From: CAYONZ01 sp964405465
Lineage (GTDB): Bacteria > Bdellovibrionota > Bdellovibrionia > Bdellovibrionales > JAMPXM01
Length of the DNA stretch: 30,626 nt
NCBI GenBank assembly: GCA_964405465.1
Contig: CAYONZ010000041.1
Coordinates: 1 to 30,626 of the forward strand
Direction: 5' to 3'
The position numbers and the translations under genes were made by a program. Below the pieces are notes generated by a model, which saw only the letters and a program-made list of their open reading frames with translations, made no database searches and was not told the origin of the DNA. This document shows positions 7,846 through 16,148 of the stretch, piece by piece (position 1 is the stretch's first letter; each line of letters starts with the position of its first letter).

Positions 7846-9910
7846 GCGCTCCATTATCCTAAAGATTTCTCTAAGGCTCGCGATCGTGGTCGCAATTTCT
7901 CTGGTATTTACCCTCGTCCTAACTGAAAACACATTCACCCAAGAAGCGCGACAGCTCTTGTCGAAATATACACAGTCCCGCGTTCAAACAGAGAGTGAGC
8001 TATTTTTAACAGCAGAAAAAAACTCACAAATTTTACGAGATGAGTTTTTGAATCGTCGTGCCCAACCAAAGAGTGCTGCCCAGATCAAAAAAGATTTTTT
8101 TTCGATCTTCGAGCAACAAAAAGACGGTTTGTATCGAATCAAGCCAGAAAAAAATGACTTTAAACACAGAGCTTCGGTCGCGATGCTTCCGACATCCAAC
8201 CTCACCACTAACTTCATGCGGGATATCATTATTGCCTACGATATCGCCTCTGAAATGGGCCCCGCGTTTCGCAATCGATACTACGATACTTTTTTTCCGC
8301 TTTATGGAAACGACGCCAATATTCTGTATCTGCCAGACACGGACTACGCCAAACTCACAGGTGTCACCGAACTTTTGGTGGATTATGAAAGCGAATCCGG
8401 CTCCTCACCACTAAAGAATCCAACACGCTCAACCTACTGGACAAGTGTGTACTTTGATGAGGCCGTAAAAAAATGGATGGTTTCCGTTGCCACCCCGATT
8501 GATGGACCCGAGGGATGGATTGGGGGCGCAGGTCACGATGTTTTAATCGACGACCTTATCGAGCGCACTGAGAATCAATCGATCGAAGGCACCTTCAATT
8601 TAGTGTTCAATGCAAAGGGTGATTTAATTGTTTCCCAAAAGTACTCGGAGCAAATCAAAAAGTCTGGTGGTCAACTTGGGCTTGATAAAATAACAGACGA
8701 TGACATCTCAGAAATATCAAGGGCTCTGCGTGAATCTAACGAAAAAGCCGCGACGATTAAGACCGCCAATTTCGTTTTAGGATTTGCTGAAATCAAGGGT
8801 CCCGCTTGGAGATTTGTCAGCGTTTACCCCAAAACACTCATTAATAAACACGCAAGTTCTACGGTTTGGATCGCATTTATCGCGACCATTTTCTGGCTTC
8901 TCATTGAACTCATGATCATTTGGCGCACTCTCAAAACGGAAGTTTCAAATCCACTCGAAGTGTTCATCAATAGCACAAAAAACATTTTTGCAGAGAATAG
9001 CGTGGTGAAACTTCCTCTCAATCGAGAGGACGAAATCGGAACGCTAGCTCAAAGCTTCAATAAAATGCACACCGAAGTCATCAACACCAAACTTGGACTA
9101 GAAGATTTGGTCACCCAGAGAACCCGAGAGCTAGAAGAATCAAACCAACTCTTGGTTGAATCGAATAGAACCCTCGATCAACATTATCAGGAGCAGGCCG
9201 AATTCATGAGTATCGTATCTCATGATCTCAAGAGTCCACTCACTGTAATCTTGGGAACAGCTCAGCAAACTCGGCGACGTCTCAAAAATGAAAACTCTGA
9301 TGATCTCATTAGCAAAGCGCTCGACAAAATTGAGAAGGGCGCTGGGCGCATGCATGAAATCATACAGAGCTATTTAACCGCCCATCGACTTGAATTTGGA
9401 AAGATTGAAATACAATTGACCCAGGTTTCTTCGGACAGTCTGATTGAACGGTTCTTCAATTTTTATTCGGATGCATGTCAGAAAAAACAATTGCAGGTAA
9501 ACTGTGACAATCACGAATCCTTGATTCTAATGGTAGATGAAGCCTTGACCAGTCAAGTTCTGGACAACTTGATTTCAAATGCGGTCAAGTATTGCGAGGT
9601 CGGGGGTGCCGTTCAATATAGTTCTAGGGCAATCGATGGAGGATGGGAGTTCCGCATTAGCAACACTGGCCCAACACTTCGAGCGGAGGAAATTCCAAAT
9701 CTCTTTAAGAAATACACACGCCTTTCCACTCGTCCGACCGCAGGAGAAACTTCAACCGGGCTAGGCCTTTCGATCATTAAGCGGATCCTGGATCATATGA
9801 ATGGTACAGTTCAATGCCTGTGCACCGAGAATCGCACCGAGTTCATCGTGCATCTCAGCTGCGAAACACAAAAATTCGATTCTAACCAAGATTTGGCCAA
9901 GCACGGATAA
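7829..9910 (+). CDS. Orphan membrane sensor histidine kinase (periplasmic sensor, HAMP, HisKA, HATPase_c)
   Basis: A 693-residue kinase that would sense a periplasmic signal and phosphorylate a response regulator. Order: membrane helix at about 8-32 ('LRLAIVVAISLVFTLVL'), a large extracytoplasmic domain of about 300 residues that looks like a double-Cache-type sensor ('STYWTSVYFDEAVKKWMVSV', 'GWIGGAGHDVLIDDL'), and a second helix at about 344-365 ('WIAFIATIFWLLIELMIIW'). Then come a HAMP segment ('NREDEIGTLAQSFNKM'), a coiled coil, the H-box 'FMSIVSHDLKSPLTVILG' with the phospho-acceptor near His465, the N-box 'LDNLISNAVKY', and 'TGLGLSIIKRI'. The G1 Asp is replaced by Asn ('ISNTGP'). The start is uncertain: GTG 7829 lies one or two bases from GAGG, and GTG 7844 is the alternative. 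No response regulator gene is adjacent. Confidence 0.9.
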   Translation: MNTSLVRSIILKISLRLAIVVAISLVFTLVLTENTFTQEARQLLSKYTQSRVQTESELFLTAEKNSQILRDEFLNRRAQPKSAAQIKKDFFSIFEQQKDGLYRIKPEKNDFKHRASVAMLPTSNLTTNFMRDIIIAYDIASEMGPAFRNRYYDTFFPLYGNDANILYLPDTDYAKLTGVTELLVDYESESGSSPLKNPTRSTYWTSVYFDEAVKKWMVSVATPIDGPEGWIGGAGHDVLIDDLIERTENQSIEGTFNLVFNAKGDLIVSQKYSEQIKKSGGQLGLDKITDDDISEISRALRESNEKAATIKTANFVLGFAEIKGPAWRFVSVYPKTLINKHASSTVWIAFIATIFWLLIELMIIWRTLKTEVSNPLEVFINSTKNIFAENSVVKLPLNREDEIGTLAQSFNKMHTEVINTKLGLEDLVTQRTRELEESNQLLVESNRTLDQHYQEQAEFMSIVSHDLKSPLTVILGTAQQTRRRLKNENSDDLISKALDKIEKGAGRMHEIIQSYLTAHRLEFGKIEIQLTQVSSDSLIERFFNFYSDACQKKQLQVNCDNHESLILMVDEALTSQVLDNLISNAVKYCEVGGAVQYSSRAIDGGWEFRISNTGPTLRAEEIPNLFKKYTRLSTRPTAGETSTGLGLSIIKRILDHMNGTVQCLCTENRTEFIVHLSCETQKFDSNQDLAKHG

Positions 9911-9964
9911 CCCCCTGAAAACAAGCCAAAAATCAAAAAACTCAGCCCAATCATGGCACGAAAT

Positions 9965-9994
9965 GCGGGGGACGGAGCTCTCGCTTAGCGACTC
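9965..9994 (+). repeat. REP-like element, copy 1
   Basis: GCGGGGGACGGAGCTCTC at 9965-9982 is identical over all 18 bases to the reverse strand of 27563-27580. Directly 3' lies a small hairpin (TCGC-TTA-GCGA, with GAG/CTC outside it). A conserved GGAG tetranucleotide followed by a hairpin is how REP sequences mobilised by RAYT-type transposases look. No such transposase is present in the window. It lies in the 200-base spacer between the kinase and hup. Confidence 0.55.
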
Positions 9995-10049
9995 ACCGCG
10001 CGATTCAATGAAAAAACATGTGCTTTCTCCAGACCGGCTCAATAAATCG

Positions 10050-10077
10050 TTGGAAAGCTCAAACAAAATGCTACAAT
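10050..10077 (+). promoter_or_regulatory. Candidate sigma-70 promoter of hup
   Basis: TTGGAA (10050-10055) and TACAAT (10072-10077) are separated by 16 bases. The -10 hexamer matches the consensus at five of six positions and the -35 at four. Transcription would start about 25-30 bases before the hup start codon. Confidence 0.5.
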
Positions 10078-10110
10078 TCTAAGAGTTTCAAGCATTTATG
10101 AGGTTTAGGG

Positions 10111-10413
10111 ATGACCAAAGCGGATTTGATCAATTTAGTATCTGAAAAGGCCGGTATCACGAGAGTGAAGGCTGAAACTGTGGTGAACACTATTTTCGAT
10201 TCAATGATCGAGGCGTTAATGCGCGATGATCGAATTGAAATTAGAGGTTTTGGTTCGTTTTCGAACCGCTATTACAACTCTCACAAGGGTCGCAATCCAA
10301 GAACTGGCGAGCCAATTGATATTCGTAACAAACGCACACCGTTTTTTAAAGTAGGCAAAGAACTTCGTGAAGAAGTAGATGAAGCCGTTACGACAAAATC
10401 GGAAAAGGTCTAG
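10111..10413 (+). CDS. hup: HU/IHF-family DNA-bending protein
   Basis: The 100-residue protein is a full-length member of the bacterial DNABII family, which binds and bends DNA as a dimer in the nucleoid. It begins 'MTKADLINLVSEKAGI', has the helix 'AETVVNTIFDSMIEAL', the turn 'DRIEIRGFGSFSNRYY', and the DNA-intercalating arm 'GRNPRTGEPIDI' with its conserved Arg-Asn-Pro. The remainder is 'KRTPFFKVGKELREEV'. The extended tail and 'IEIRGFGSF' lean towards IHF-like proteins, but HU and IHF cannot be separated with confidence here. The ATG at 10111 has GAGG and AGGG upstream. Its last 26 bases overlap the convergent end of the EpmA-like gene. Confidence 0.93.
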   Translation: MTKADLINLVSEKAGITRVKAETVVNTIFDSMIEALMRDDRIEIRGFGSFSNRYYNSHKGRNPRTGEPIDIRNKRTPFFKVGKELREEVDEAVTTKSEKV

Positions 10414-11725
10414 TCTCCCCAATCGCACCAATGCGATAGGCTGCCATAAATATCCGTTCGAGTCCCATAGCTATGCCTCCTGAAGGGGGCATTCCAAATT
10501 CCAATGCTCGCAAAAGATCGGCGTCGATTGGAACCAACGCTCGATTAAGTTTTCTTTTTTCTTCTAGATCCTGGCGAAACCGTGCGAGATTTTCTTTCGG
10601 ATCATTCAACTCATGAAAAGCATTGCCCAGCTCAAGGCCCCGCCAATACACCTCAAAACGATCTGCCCAACCATTTTTATCAATTCGAGCTAACGCGGAT
10701 TGCGAGGGTGGATACTTAGATAGAATAAGTGGCTGACTTTGTCCGAGCTTTCTTTCAATTTTCTCAATGAAGATGCGAAAAAAAAGATCATTCCACGAGT
10801 CGTCTTTTGCGAAGGCTACGCCTTGAGCAAAAGCAAGCTGGCAAAGCTCGTCTCGCGTGGTTTGTGGAGTGAGTTCAAAATCTACATAGCTCCTAAAGAC
10901 TTCCGCCATGGTCTGCTTTTCAATGGTAATTTCTCCTGGCGAAACTGTTTTCAAAAGTGACTCAACATCGTCAGAAATTTTCTCGAGATTAGAAAATCCA
11001 CGGTACCATTCAAGCATCCAAAATTCAGGCTGATGATGTTCACTAATTTCACCATTGCGAAAGCAAGGGCGCATTTCAAAAATGCGAGTCCACCCCTTTG
11101 CCAAAAGTTTTTTTAAATGAAATTCAGGGCTGGTAGGCAAAAAAAACCTTCGTGAGACTTGCCCTGATTCAAAGTCAGTTGCAAATGCATCCAAAAAGGG
11201 TTCAGTCCCTGGGGATGGCACCAACGTTGGGGTATTCACCTCAGTAAAATCACGAGAAGAAAAAAACTCGCGCACCTTTGTTAGATACTCATACCAGAGC
11301 CGAGATCGAGAATAATCAAACTCTGCACTTGGCAATTCGTAGCTCGCCAGTGCCGGAGAAAACAAGATAACACGCTCAATCTGCCAGCTCTTGTCGATCT
11401 CCGATTTCACGCAAAAAAAACCAACCTGATCGTTTAACTGCAATACATGAGAAGGCAAATGGTTTCGACAAACCAACGACAAAGATACTCCTCCGCGCAA
11501 ACCACTGGGGTCCCATGTGGCTCCTTTTAATCCCGCGAGATCCACGACTTTTCCATTCAAATTAATTTGAAGATCGTCTTTTTGCAGATTTTGAATTCTT
11601 CCAGCAATAAACACCTTCGATTCAACAAAAACTGCTGGGTCCAAACAAGCCTCACTATCGGCTGGAGGATAAGGTTCCCAAAAACTATTTAGAAACTCAG
11701 ATCGTACTGGCATCATTGCACACAT
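10388..11725 (-). CDS. epmA: EF-P lysine ligase EpmA (GenX/PoxA), with extra N-terminal domain
   Basis: This is a class II lysyl-tRNA synthetase paralogue that attaches a lysine-type group to elongation factor P. The catalytic core, from about residue 135, shows motif-2-like 'TSPEFHLKKLLAKGW' and 'IFEMRPCFRNGEISEHHQPEF', then 'MLEWYRG', 'RFEVYWRGLELGNAFHELND' and motif 3 'SGGIAMGLERIFMA'. These match E. coli EpmA closely. The E. coli protein is about 325 residues and has no tRNA anticodon domain. Here about 120 additional N-terminal residues form a short beta-rich region ('KVFIAGRIQNLQ', 'LQLNDQVGFFCVKSE') that resembles a small OB-type domain. It may be a remnant or replacement of the LysRS anticodon-binding domain. 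Three in-frame ATGs lie in the first five codons and none has a good ribosome site, so the exact start is open. It lies 12 bases after the outer-membrane protein gene and overlaps hup convergently. Confidence 0.85.
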   Translation of the reverse strand: MCAMMPVRSEFLNSFWEPYPPADSEACLDPAVFVESKVFIAGRIQNLQKDDLQINLNGKVVDLAGLKGATWDPSGLRGGVSLSLVCRNHLPSHVLQLNDQVGFFCVKSEIDKSWQIERVILFSPALASYELPSAEFDYSRSRLWYEYLTKVREFFSSRDFTEVNTPTLVPSPGTEPFLDAFATDFESGQVSRRFFLPTSPEFHLKKLLAKGWTRIFEMRPCFRNGEISEHHQPEFWMLEWYRGFSNLEKISDDVESLLKTVSPGEITIEKQTMAEVFRSYVDFELTPQTTRDELCQLAFAQGVAFAKDDSWNDLFFRIFIEKIERKLGQSQPLILSKYPPSQSALARIDKNGWADRFEVYWRGLELGNAFHELNDPKENLARFRQDLEEKRKLNRALVPIDADLLRALEFGMPPSGGIAMGLERIFMAAYRIGAIGETRPFPILS

Positions 11726-11737
11726 TTCGACAAAAAG

Positions 11738-13402
11738 TTAAAACAAGAACAAAAGGCGGCCGAATGCCCCTTGGTGCACTTCTACCACACCTCGACGCCC
11801 TGAAAAAGGGAGTGTCAAATTCAAGTAGCGTAACCCCAACTCCACACCAAAATGTGTAGAAAAATCTAAACGTGTCCCCAAATACCCGCCATAGCCCACA
11901 CTAAACGGCAAGAGTCCAACTATTTGATCGCTCGCCAACACAGGATAATAGAGCTCCCCACCAGCATAGAGCTTCATCATTAACCGGGGCACATATTGAA
12001 ACCGCACATCTGCCATCGGTGCTAAACGCGTGCTCGATTCCAAAATACTAGACGAACTTGTTCGGTTGACAAAAAATCGGCTTCCCCATGCACCGAGTGA
12101 AACGATCGCACCACGTGTGTCATTTCCAAAAGTTAAAATCTCTTTGGTTCCTGACAAGGCCACATAGATAACCTCCTCGGTCGCGCCAGATGCCATTCCC
12201 ATAAGAAAATGCCAGTACCAAGGCGCTCGCCCCATACCTGCCGACAAAAATGGAGTGTAACTAAAGTCGTACTTCTTATTGTCAAATCGAGTGTCGGCAG
12301 TCGTCGATCGCAGCGACATCAATTCAGATCCGACTACTAACCATTTGTTTTGATTGTAACGAGTGCGCGCTTCAGTTTTTGCGATGTCTGGCACAAACAC
12401 TCTCACCTTGGCAAATCGATCAATTTGCACCTCAGGTAATGACACTCGCGCTACACATTGGGAGTCACCGCGAAGCTCAACGACCTTAAGTTCTCCCAAA
12501 ATTCGCTGCGGGCTCGACCAGGTCGGATTGCGAACCACGAACTCCAACCCCTGCAACTCGTCCCCGACACGAACTCCATGACGAAGGCCAATGTTGATCA
12601 ACACCTTTTGCTCAGGTAATTTCTCAAGAACATAGCCCTTATAGGGCATCGATCGAACGATAGTGTCGACAATTGTGTCTACGATCTGCATTCGACTGGC
12701 ATCAAAGTTTTTAGCATCTAGATTGCGCAGATTACGAAAGCTCCAACGCTCAATCTGCCGTCCGGTCTTCGCCGACAACAGGTACAAATCTACTGAACGC
12801 TCAGCTACTCGACCAACTAAAAATCCATCATACTCCGATTGGGGGTCCGCTAGTCTGCGAATATAGTAGGCTGAACCCAAGGGATCCGCTACCTGCTCAA
12901 AATTCAAATCACCTGCGACCCGACCGGAAAAAGGCTGAGATCCCTTGGTCCCATCCTTTGCCACTTGCTCTAAGCAGGTGGCCGAAAGATAGCTTTTCAG
13001 ATTCAAAGAATCGCTCATGGATTGGCAAAACAAAGATCCCTGTGTTGAGGACCAGTTTGGAAAACGTGGCGTCGCATTGAAAAGGTAAATTCCAACTTTA
13101 CTTATCGCGGTCTCTCGTTCAGGCGCCACCTCCAACGAAGCGGCTTGATTGACCGAACCGTTTTGATCTTTCTTTGCTGCTTGGTTCGTTGACTGGTGTA
13201 TAGACTGAGGGATGGGTTGGGCGGTGGAGGGACCGACGACTGAGGTTGGGCGGCCCACTTGAGTGTTTGTTTGGCTCAGCTCTGCATGAGCTTGCTGCTC
13301 CTGCTGCTGCTGTTGCTGCCAACCCTTCAGCGGCAGCGCCAACGATGAAACTGTGGAAAAAAGAAAAAGGAATTTTATGATTTTTGCATTGAGTTTTGAC
13401 AC
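11738..13402 (-). CDS. Large secreted outer-membrane protein with Gln tract and C-terminal barrel
   Basis: I do not recognise a characterised function. The 554-residue product starts at GTG 13402 with an uncleaved-looking but typical signal sequence ('IIKFLFLFSTVSSLALPLKG'). Next is a tract of six glutamines, E and two more glutamines, then a Thr/Ser/Gln-rich linker to about residue 100. The middle part has 'SKVGIYLFNATPRFPNWSS' and a segment 'VLINIGLRHGVRVGDELQ'. That segment resembles the C-terminal beta domain found in FlgT-like and similar envelope proteins (G..VGD pattern). The last 170 residues alternate hydrophobic and polar residues in barrel-strand style ('GELYYPVLASDQIVGLLPFSVGYGG') and the chain ends in F, as in outer-membrane barrels. 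It is probably co-transcribed with the EpmA-like gene, 12 bases downstream. Confidence 0.65.
   Translation of the reverse strand: MSKLNAKIIKFLFLFSTVSSLALPLKGWQQQQQQEQQAHAELSQTNTQVGRPTSVVGPSTAQPIPQSIHQSTNQAAKKDQNGSVNQAASLEVAPERETAISKVGIYLFNATPRFPNWSSTQGSLFCQSMSDSLNLKSYLSATCLEQVAKDGTKGSQPFSGRVAGDLNFEQVADPLGSAYYIRRLADPQSEYDGFLVGRVAERSVDLYLLSAKTGRQIERWSFRNLRNLDAKNFDASRMQIVDTIVDTIVRSMPYKGYVLEKLPEQKVLINIGLRHGVRVGDELQGLEFVVRNPTWSSPQRILGELKVVELRGDSQCVARVSLPEVQIDRFAKVRVFVPDIAKTEARTRYNQNKWLVVGSELMSLRSTTADTRFDNKKYDFSYTPFLSAGMGRAPWYWHFLMGMASGATEEVIYVALSGTKEILTFGNDTRGAIVSLGAWGSRFFVNRTSSSSILESSTRLAPMADVRFQYVPRLMMKLYAGGELYYPVLASDQIVGLLPFSVGYGGYLGTRLDFSTHFGVELGLRYLNLTLPFSGRRGVVEVHQGAFGRLLFLF
13293..13319 (-). 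repeat. CAG/CAA microsatellite coding for a glutamine tract
   Basis: The plus strand reads a nearly pure TGC-TGC-TCC-TGC type run. On the coding (minus) strand this gives CAG and CAA codons for QQQQQQEQQ, just after the signal peptide. The mixture of CAG and CAA makes slippage less likely than in a pure tract. Confidence 0.8.
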
Positions 13403-13583
13403 ACTCGATTTTTAACTTTTGGGTCATCGCTGTCAAAAGATTTTGCTTGGTGTTCATGCTCATTTGGTCCGATTTCGCGAGGCAAAGTCATCGCCATAAG
13501 ATGAGTCCCAGCAAAATGAACTCAAACGCTTTTCCAACGACACCGATCTTGACTCATCGACAACCTCCCGACACCATAGGAAA
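13403..13583. other. Divergent intergenic region between the Gln-tract protein and the SH3-like gene
   Basis: The 181 bases separate genes read outward in both directions, so both promoters must lie here. No hexamer pair was convincing enough to assign. A ribosome site AGGAAA precedes the plus-strand start at 13584. Confidence 0.5.
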
Positions 13584-14369
13584 ATGAACCTTCGCAATTT
13601 GTCCCTTTGGCAAAAATTCACCTTCATGTTTTCGGCTACAATTTTATCTCTGATCTTTGCTCAGGCGGCCTCAGCCAAATCAACAATTTCGACCACCACT
13701 GATCGAGTGTTTATCTATTCGGGCCCTGGACTCTCGTATCGCCCACTCTCGACGCTTCAACCCGGAGTTGAGTATCTTTGTGAGTTCAAACCCGTGAAGT
13801 CGGCAGATGGTCACTACTATCGAATAGCACTCAATCTTCAAGAAAAAAAGTACATCGGATATGTTCCGCTCTCTGAAGATGTTCGCCTGAAATCTGATGA
13901 AGATGCCGCAGAAGATTTTGCCAAATACAGTGAAGTGGCTCTCTCAAAGAAATCACTACAAGCTGAGGCTGGCATCAATCGCGATGACTCCTATTACATT
14001 TCGATTGGACATTTGACCTATCGGTCCCCGGGGTTTTATTCAAAATATTTTTTAGGTAGTCGAATCACTACCAAAACCTCAGTACCAATGCTTGGTTTCG
14101 AGCTTGGCAACGATGCTTTGGTCTACAAACGCATTTCTGGTTTTATCAACTACGGAGTGGCACTCGCGTTCATCACCAAAGACGACGATCTCTTTTCTGG
14201 CAGCAAACGTTATGGCGCAAACGTTCAGGTTAAAGGCAACTTCGGCTTGCGCTACAACGCGGCCAACTTTGCCGCTATAAGTTTCGGTCCATCACAAATG
14301 GCCATTCTCAATGCAAACAACAGTACTATAACCGTGGGAATAATGGCCACGGTCGAGGTTGGTCTATGA
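13584..14369 (+). CDS. Secreted SH3-like domain protein with C-terminal beta-rich region
   Basis: The 261-residue protein has a signal peptide (about 1-32, ending 'AQAASA'). Then comes a bacterial SH3-like fold with the usual 'VFIYSGPGLSYRPLSTLQPG' motif (N/S-x-R-x-GP style, residues about 40-62) and a hydrophobic 'IGYVPLSEDVRL'. The rest, from about 110, is made of short alternating strands with aromatic residues ('ISIGHLTYRSPGFYSKYFLG', 'MLGFELGNDALVYKR', 'GNFGLRYNAANFAAISFGPS') and looks like a small outer-membrane barrel. Bacterial SH3 domains bind peptidoglycan or surface ligands. Its stop overlaps the DUF3570 start as ATGA, so the two are co-translated and probably assemble together at the outer membrane. 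No function can be named. Confidence 0.7.
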   Translation: MNLRNLSLWQKFTFMFSATILSLIFAQAASAKSTISTTTDRVFIYSGPGLSYRPLSTLQPGVEYLCEFKPVKSADGHYYRIALNLQEKKYIGYVPLSEDVRLKSDEDAAEDFAKYSEVALSKKSLQAEAGINRDDSYYISIGHLTYRSPGFYSKYFLGSRITTKTSVPMLGFELGNDALVYKRISGFINYGVALAFITKDDDLFSGSKRYGANVQVKGNFGLRYNAANFAAISFGPSQMAILNANNSTITVGIMATVEVGL

Positions 14370-15538
14370 AGTCGCCAGAAATTTCACGGTCTTGCATTTT
14401 GGGTTCAGTGACAAAAGCTTCAGCATTGACCATGACTGTTACGACGATTTTACTGATTACAACAATCACTCCGAAACAAGCCTGTGCCGAAGTTGAAGCG
14501 CAGACTCTGATTCGCCAATACGACGATGGTGAAACACAAATCACTTCTCCCTCGATGGACGTAACTGGTTCTTTCAATCATGACACGATGAAGATTGGAG
14601 TCGGTACGGCACAAGACATGGTCACGAGTGCTTCTGCCGATGTGCGAGCTTTTGGCTCTCGTGGCGTTGACTCGAAGATTTCAGAACGTCGCAAGGAGTA
14701 CTCCACTAGTTTTGAAACGAATATCCCCGATGGCACTTTGGGCATGAGCTACATCCAGAGTGATGAAAACGACTACCACTCAAAAGTTTTTTCTGCTTCA
14801 GGAACGCGTGAGTTTTTTCAAAAAAACACCGTGGTGAATTTTGGGCTAGTCAATGGTCAAGATGCTATCGAGTCATCGAGCAATAAAACTTTTCACGAAG
14901 CGATGACTCATCAAAACTATAGCCTTTCGCTTTCGCAGGTACTTTCTCGAAATAGTCTAGCACAACTCATATACGATCTCAGAATTGAAAATGGCTTTTT
15001 AGCAAGCCCGTACCGTCGAGCCAAAGTGATTTCAGCGTCAGGAACCGTCAGCGGTGTTCCCGAAAATCATCCGAGAACCCGCAATCGAAACGCCGTTGCA
15101 ATCAAATACAACCACTATGTTGAGAAAATAAAATCAACACTTGCAACGACCTATCGATTCTACTTCGACAACTGGGGCGTCTATTCACAAACTTTAGAGG
15201 AGCGCATGACGCGTGAATTTGGGCCCAAATTCGGAATATCGCTCGTCCTGCGATACTACTATCAACTTCCTGCAAAATTCTATGCGGACTACTATCAAAA
15301 TGATCCCGGCGTATTTTATACTGGGAACACCACACTTGCGAATTATGATTCGGTACTCTTAAGCCTACGCCCGAGTTTCAAATTTAATGATAAAATCGAA
15401 CTCTACCTCAAAGGCGAAGTCTACCGCGTGAACTATCGCAACGCCTCGGACCCTGGCAATCTTTCTGATTTGAGCGATGATAAGCCCCTGGTGATCAACG
15501 CCCACGTCGTAGGCCTAGGGCTTGTTTCTAAATTTTGA
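14366..15538 (+). CDS. DUF3570 family outer-membrane protein
   Basis: The 390-residue protein is recognised as DUF3570 from its C-terminal half: 'PENHPRTRNRNAVAIKYNHY' (family pattern P..R.R.A...), then 'TYRFYFDNWGVYSQTLEE' and 'ISLVLRYYYQLPAKFYADYY'. It has a hydrophobic export signal at about 15-41 ('ALTMTVTTILLITTITPKQA'). Repeated amphipathic beta strands and the final aromatic residue (F) are typical of an outer-membrane barrel. The function of DUF3570 is unknown; the family tends to lie with DUF4266, a thioredoxin and ApbE, all of which are found here. It is translationally coupled to the SH3-like gene upstream. A promoter begins within its stop codon region for the next genes. Confidence 0.85.
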   Translation: MKSPEISRSCILGSVTKASALTMTVTTILLITTITPKQACAEVEAQTLIRQYDDGETQITSPSMDVTGSFNHDTMKIGVGTAQDMVTSASADVRAFGSRGVDSKISERRKEYSTSFETNIPDGTLGMSYIQSDENDYHSKVFSASGTREFFQKNTVVNFGLVNGQDAIESSSNKTFHEAMTHQNYSLSLSQVLSRNSLAQLIYDLRIENGFLASPYRRAKVISASGTVSGVPENHPRTRNRNAVAIKYNHYVEKIKSTLATTYRFYFDNWGVYSQTLEERMTREFGPKFGISLVLRYYYQLPAKFYADYYQNDPGVFYTGNTTLANYDSVLLSLRPSFKFNDKIELYLKGEVYRVNYRNASDPGNLSDLSDDKPLVINAHVVGLGLVSKF

Positions 15539-15562
15539 TTTGCGACAAAGATTCAATATAAT
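15535..15562 (+). promoter_or_regulatory. Sigma-70 promoter of the thioredoxin/DUF4266 genes
   Basis: TTGATT (15535-15540) and a perfect TATAAT (15557-15562) are spaced by 16 bases. The -35 box spans the stop codon of the DUF3570 gene. Transcription should start about 40 bases before the thioredoxin ATG, giving this block its own promoter while the DUF3570 gene keeps another. Confidence 0.6.
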
Positions 15563-15611
15563 ACTTGATAAGGAAAATATTTAACAACTACCCCATTTGC
15601 CAGAGGATTCT

Positions 15612-16148
15612 ATGAAGAACTTAAGACACTTGCCCGTTCGATTTAAATATGCGCTCGCACTTTCATCTCTCATTACGACTTCCTTTTTTTGCGATATGGC
15701 ACACGCCAAGGTCAAAGAAGGAATGCCGTTTCCTGCACTTCAACTTAAAATGATGAAAGACGATAAACCATTCGACCTGGCAAAAACCAAAGGTAAAGTC
15801 GTAGTCCTAGATTTTTGGGCGAGCTGGTGTGAGCCATGTAAAGTTGAACTTCCTGCACTTAATAAACTCGCCAAACAGTATGCTAAAGATGTGGAAGTGA
15901 TCGGTATCAACCTAGATGACAATGCAGCCGACGCGCAAAAATTTCTACAGGCGCATAAAGTTGATTTTATGATTGTAAAGAAACCGACCGACAATAAGTC
16001 CTTCAATCCAAGCGACGAAATCTCGGCAATGCCTTCCTCATTCATTCTAGATCGTTCAGGAGTCGTTCGCTCCGTGCACAAGGGATTCAGAGAAGGCGAT
16101 CTCCAGAAATTCGAGAAAGAAATAAAAGAATTGATCAGCAAAAAATGA
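15612..16148 (+). CDS. Periplasmic TlpA/ResA-type thiol-disulfide oxidoreductase
   Basis: The 178-residue protein has an N-terminal signal sequence (about 1-34, 'YALALSSLITTSFFCDMAHA') followed by a thioredoxin fold. The active site is 'FWASWCEPCKVELPALNKL' with Cys-Glu-Pro-Cys, and the cis-proline loop is 'SAMPSSFILDRSG'. These are the TlpA/ResA/AhpC-TSA hallmarks. Proteins of this kind reduce disulfides in the periplasm, among them apocytochrome c haem-binding cysteines, which suits the three CxxCH proteins encoded just downstream. Start: ATG 15612 has AGAGG upstream; the frame is also open from TTG 15597. The stop overlaps the DUF4266 start as ATGA. Its true client could also be the two cysteines at the end of the DUF4266 protein. 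Confidence 0.9.
   Translation: MKNLRHLPVRFKYALALSSLITTSFFCDMAHAKVKEGMPFPALQLKMMKDDKPFDLAKTKGKVVVLDFWASWCEPCKVELPALNKLAKQYAKDVEVIGINLDDNAADAQKFLQAHKVDFMIVKKPTDNKSFNPSDEISAMPSSFILDRSGVVRSVHKGFREGDLQKFEKEIKELISKK

Noticed and set aside
13119..13463. Minus-strand open frame overlapping the Gln-tract protein start
   Set aside because: It is the shadow of the Gln/Ala-rich coding region in another frame; the signal peptide is in the 13402 frame.
3389..13480. Similar strings CTCATTTGGTC...TCGCGA near 3395 and 13459
   Set aside because: Nineteen of about 22 bases match, but a match of this quality is expected about once by chance in 30 kb, and the surroundings are not alike.
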